Assembly: GCF_000527135.1 (NCBI RefSeq)
Contig: NZ_AZUP01000001.1
Coordinates: 2,046,001-2,110,000 of the forward strand
DNA length: 64,000 nt
Origin: Methyloversatilis discipulorum
GTDB taxonomy: Bacteria > Pseudomonadota > Gammaproteobacteria > Burkholderiales > Rhodocyclaceae
Direction: 5' to 3'
Numbering within the stretch: the first letter of the stretch is position 1; every line of letters starts with the position of its first letter. The translations under genes were made by a program, and so were the position numbers. Under the pieces are notes generated by a model. It was not told where the DNA came from. It saw only the letters and a program-made list of their open reading frames with translations, and ran no database searches. This document shows, in pieces, positions 63,701-64,000 of the stretch.

Positions 63701-64000
63701 ATGTCAGACACGACCCGTTATCCGGCGGCCGGCCTGCGCCGGCGCCTCGCATCGCTGCTCTATGAATCCCTGCTGCTGCTCGGCGTGCTGGCGGCCGGCT
63801 TCATGCTGCCCTATCTGATCGTCGGACTGTTCTTCGAACTCGCGCCGCAGGGCTGGTTTGCCTGGCTGCACATCCTGCTGCTGCTTGGCCTGTACTTCGT
63901 CCATTACTGGCGCCGCGGCGGACAGACGCTGGCCATGCAGACCTGGGGGATACGCGTCGTCGACGCCACGCAGGACAGGCCGCCCGAACTGAAACGCGCC
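63701..64000 (+). CDS. RDD-family membrane protein, 3' part outside window
   Basis: The first 100 codons of an inner-membrane protein. The RDD motif is seen as GLRRRLASLLYESLLLLG, then LHILLLLGLYFVHYWRRGGQTLAMQTWGIRVVD. The gene is cut by the window end. It follows DUF3106 by 53 bases and completes the block sigma factor-DUF3619-DUF3106-RDD. Confidence 0.88.
   Translation, partial: MSDTTRYPAAGLRRRLASLLYESLLLLGVLAAGFMLPYLIVGLFFELAPQGWFAWLHILLLLGLYFVHYWRRGGQTLAMQTWGIRVVDATQDRPPELKRA

Overview
The window is a 64-kb piece of a GC-rich bacterial chromosome that looks betaproteobacterial, probably Rhodocyclales-like (inference). The grounds are the gene orders ccoN-ccoO, rpsP-rimM-trmD-rplS, ilvB-ilvH-ilvC-pssA-leuA, fdsGBA-fdhD-fdsD and norR/norA-norB, an H-NS protein of the betaproteobacterial type, and a sigma factor/DUF3619/DUF3106/RDD block. 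I found no rRNA, tRNA, CRISPR array, insertion sequence or prophage. The layout is dense and chromosomal, with several well-formed intrinsic terminators between convergent genes.

Layout. 1-2.4 kb: cbb3 oxidase genes ccoN and ccoO (ccoO cut by the window edge) behind a textbook class II FNR-type promoter, divergent from an H-NS family gene. 2.4-10.6 kb: fadD, a CBS-pair protein, and the AddAB break-repair helicase-nuclease. 10.6-13.3 kb: a 7Fe ferredoxin, then trxA-rho behind a long C-rich, G-poor leader. 13.3-21.2 kb: a regulator, the NAD-dependent molybdenum formate dehydrogenase fdsGBA-fdhD-fdsD, and a cysteine hydrolase. 21.2-24.2 kb: molybdate ABC transporter modABC and a one-domain ModE-like protein. 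24.3-26.6 kb: an orphan RTX protein.

26.9-31.6 kb: nitric oxide detoxification (norA/RIC, quinol-type norB, NorR), with a recognisable sigma-54 promoter and two GGT-N7-ACC boxes between the divergent genes. 31.7-42.4 kb: a large transglutaminase/DUF2126 protein, an old yellow enzyme plus quinone-reductase-like pair with a divergent LysR regulator, a sulfurtransferase, an EamA permease and a Rieske oxygenase. 42.5-46.5 kb: xseB-ispA-dxs (isoprenoid precursors) and folE2. 46.5-48.5 kb: the rpsP-rimM-trmD-rplS operon. 48.6-55.9 kb: a hybrid sensor kinase coupled to a periplasmic binding protein gene, pyrF, a PilZ-like protein of unknown role, a BrkB-type membrane protein, a WrbA-like flavoprotein and DUF2069. 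55.9-62.1 kb: leuA, pssA and ilvC-ilvH-ilvB. 62.2-64 kb: a sigma-70-family factor whose conserved N-terminus has no ATG/GTG/TTG start, followed by DUF3619, DUF3106 and an RDD protein that runs off the end.

How the parts fit: the window suggests a respiratory organism that can work at low oxygen (cbb3 oxidase), detoxify NO, and take NADH from formate with a Mo enzyme whose metal supply is encoded next door. No single wholly new system stands out. The best leads are the non-AUG start of the sigma factor, an inverted repeat over the predicted folE2 start site, the C-rich trxA-rho leader as a possible autoregulatory Rho site, the binding-protein/hybrid-kinase pair, and an 11-bp perfect hairpin between ilvB and ilvH.
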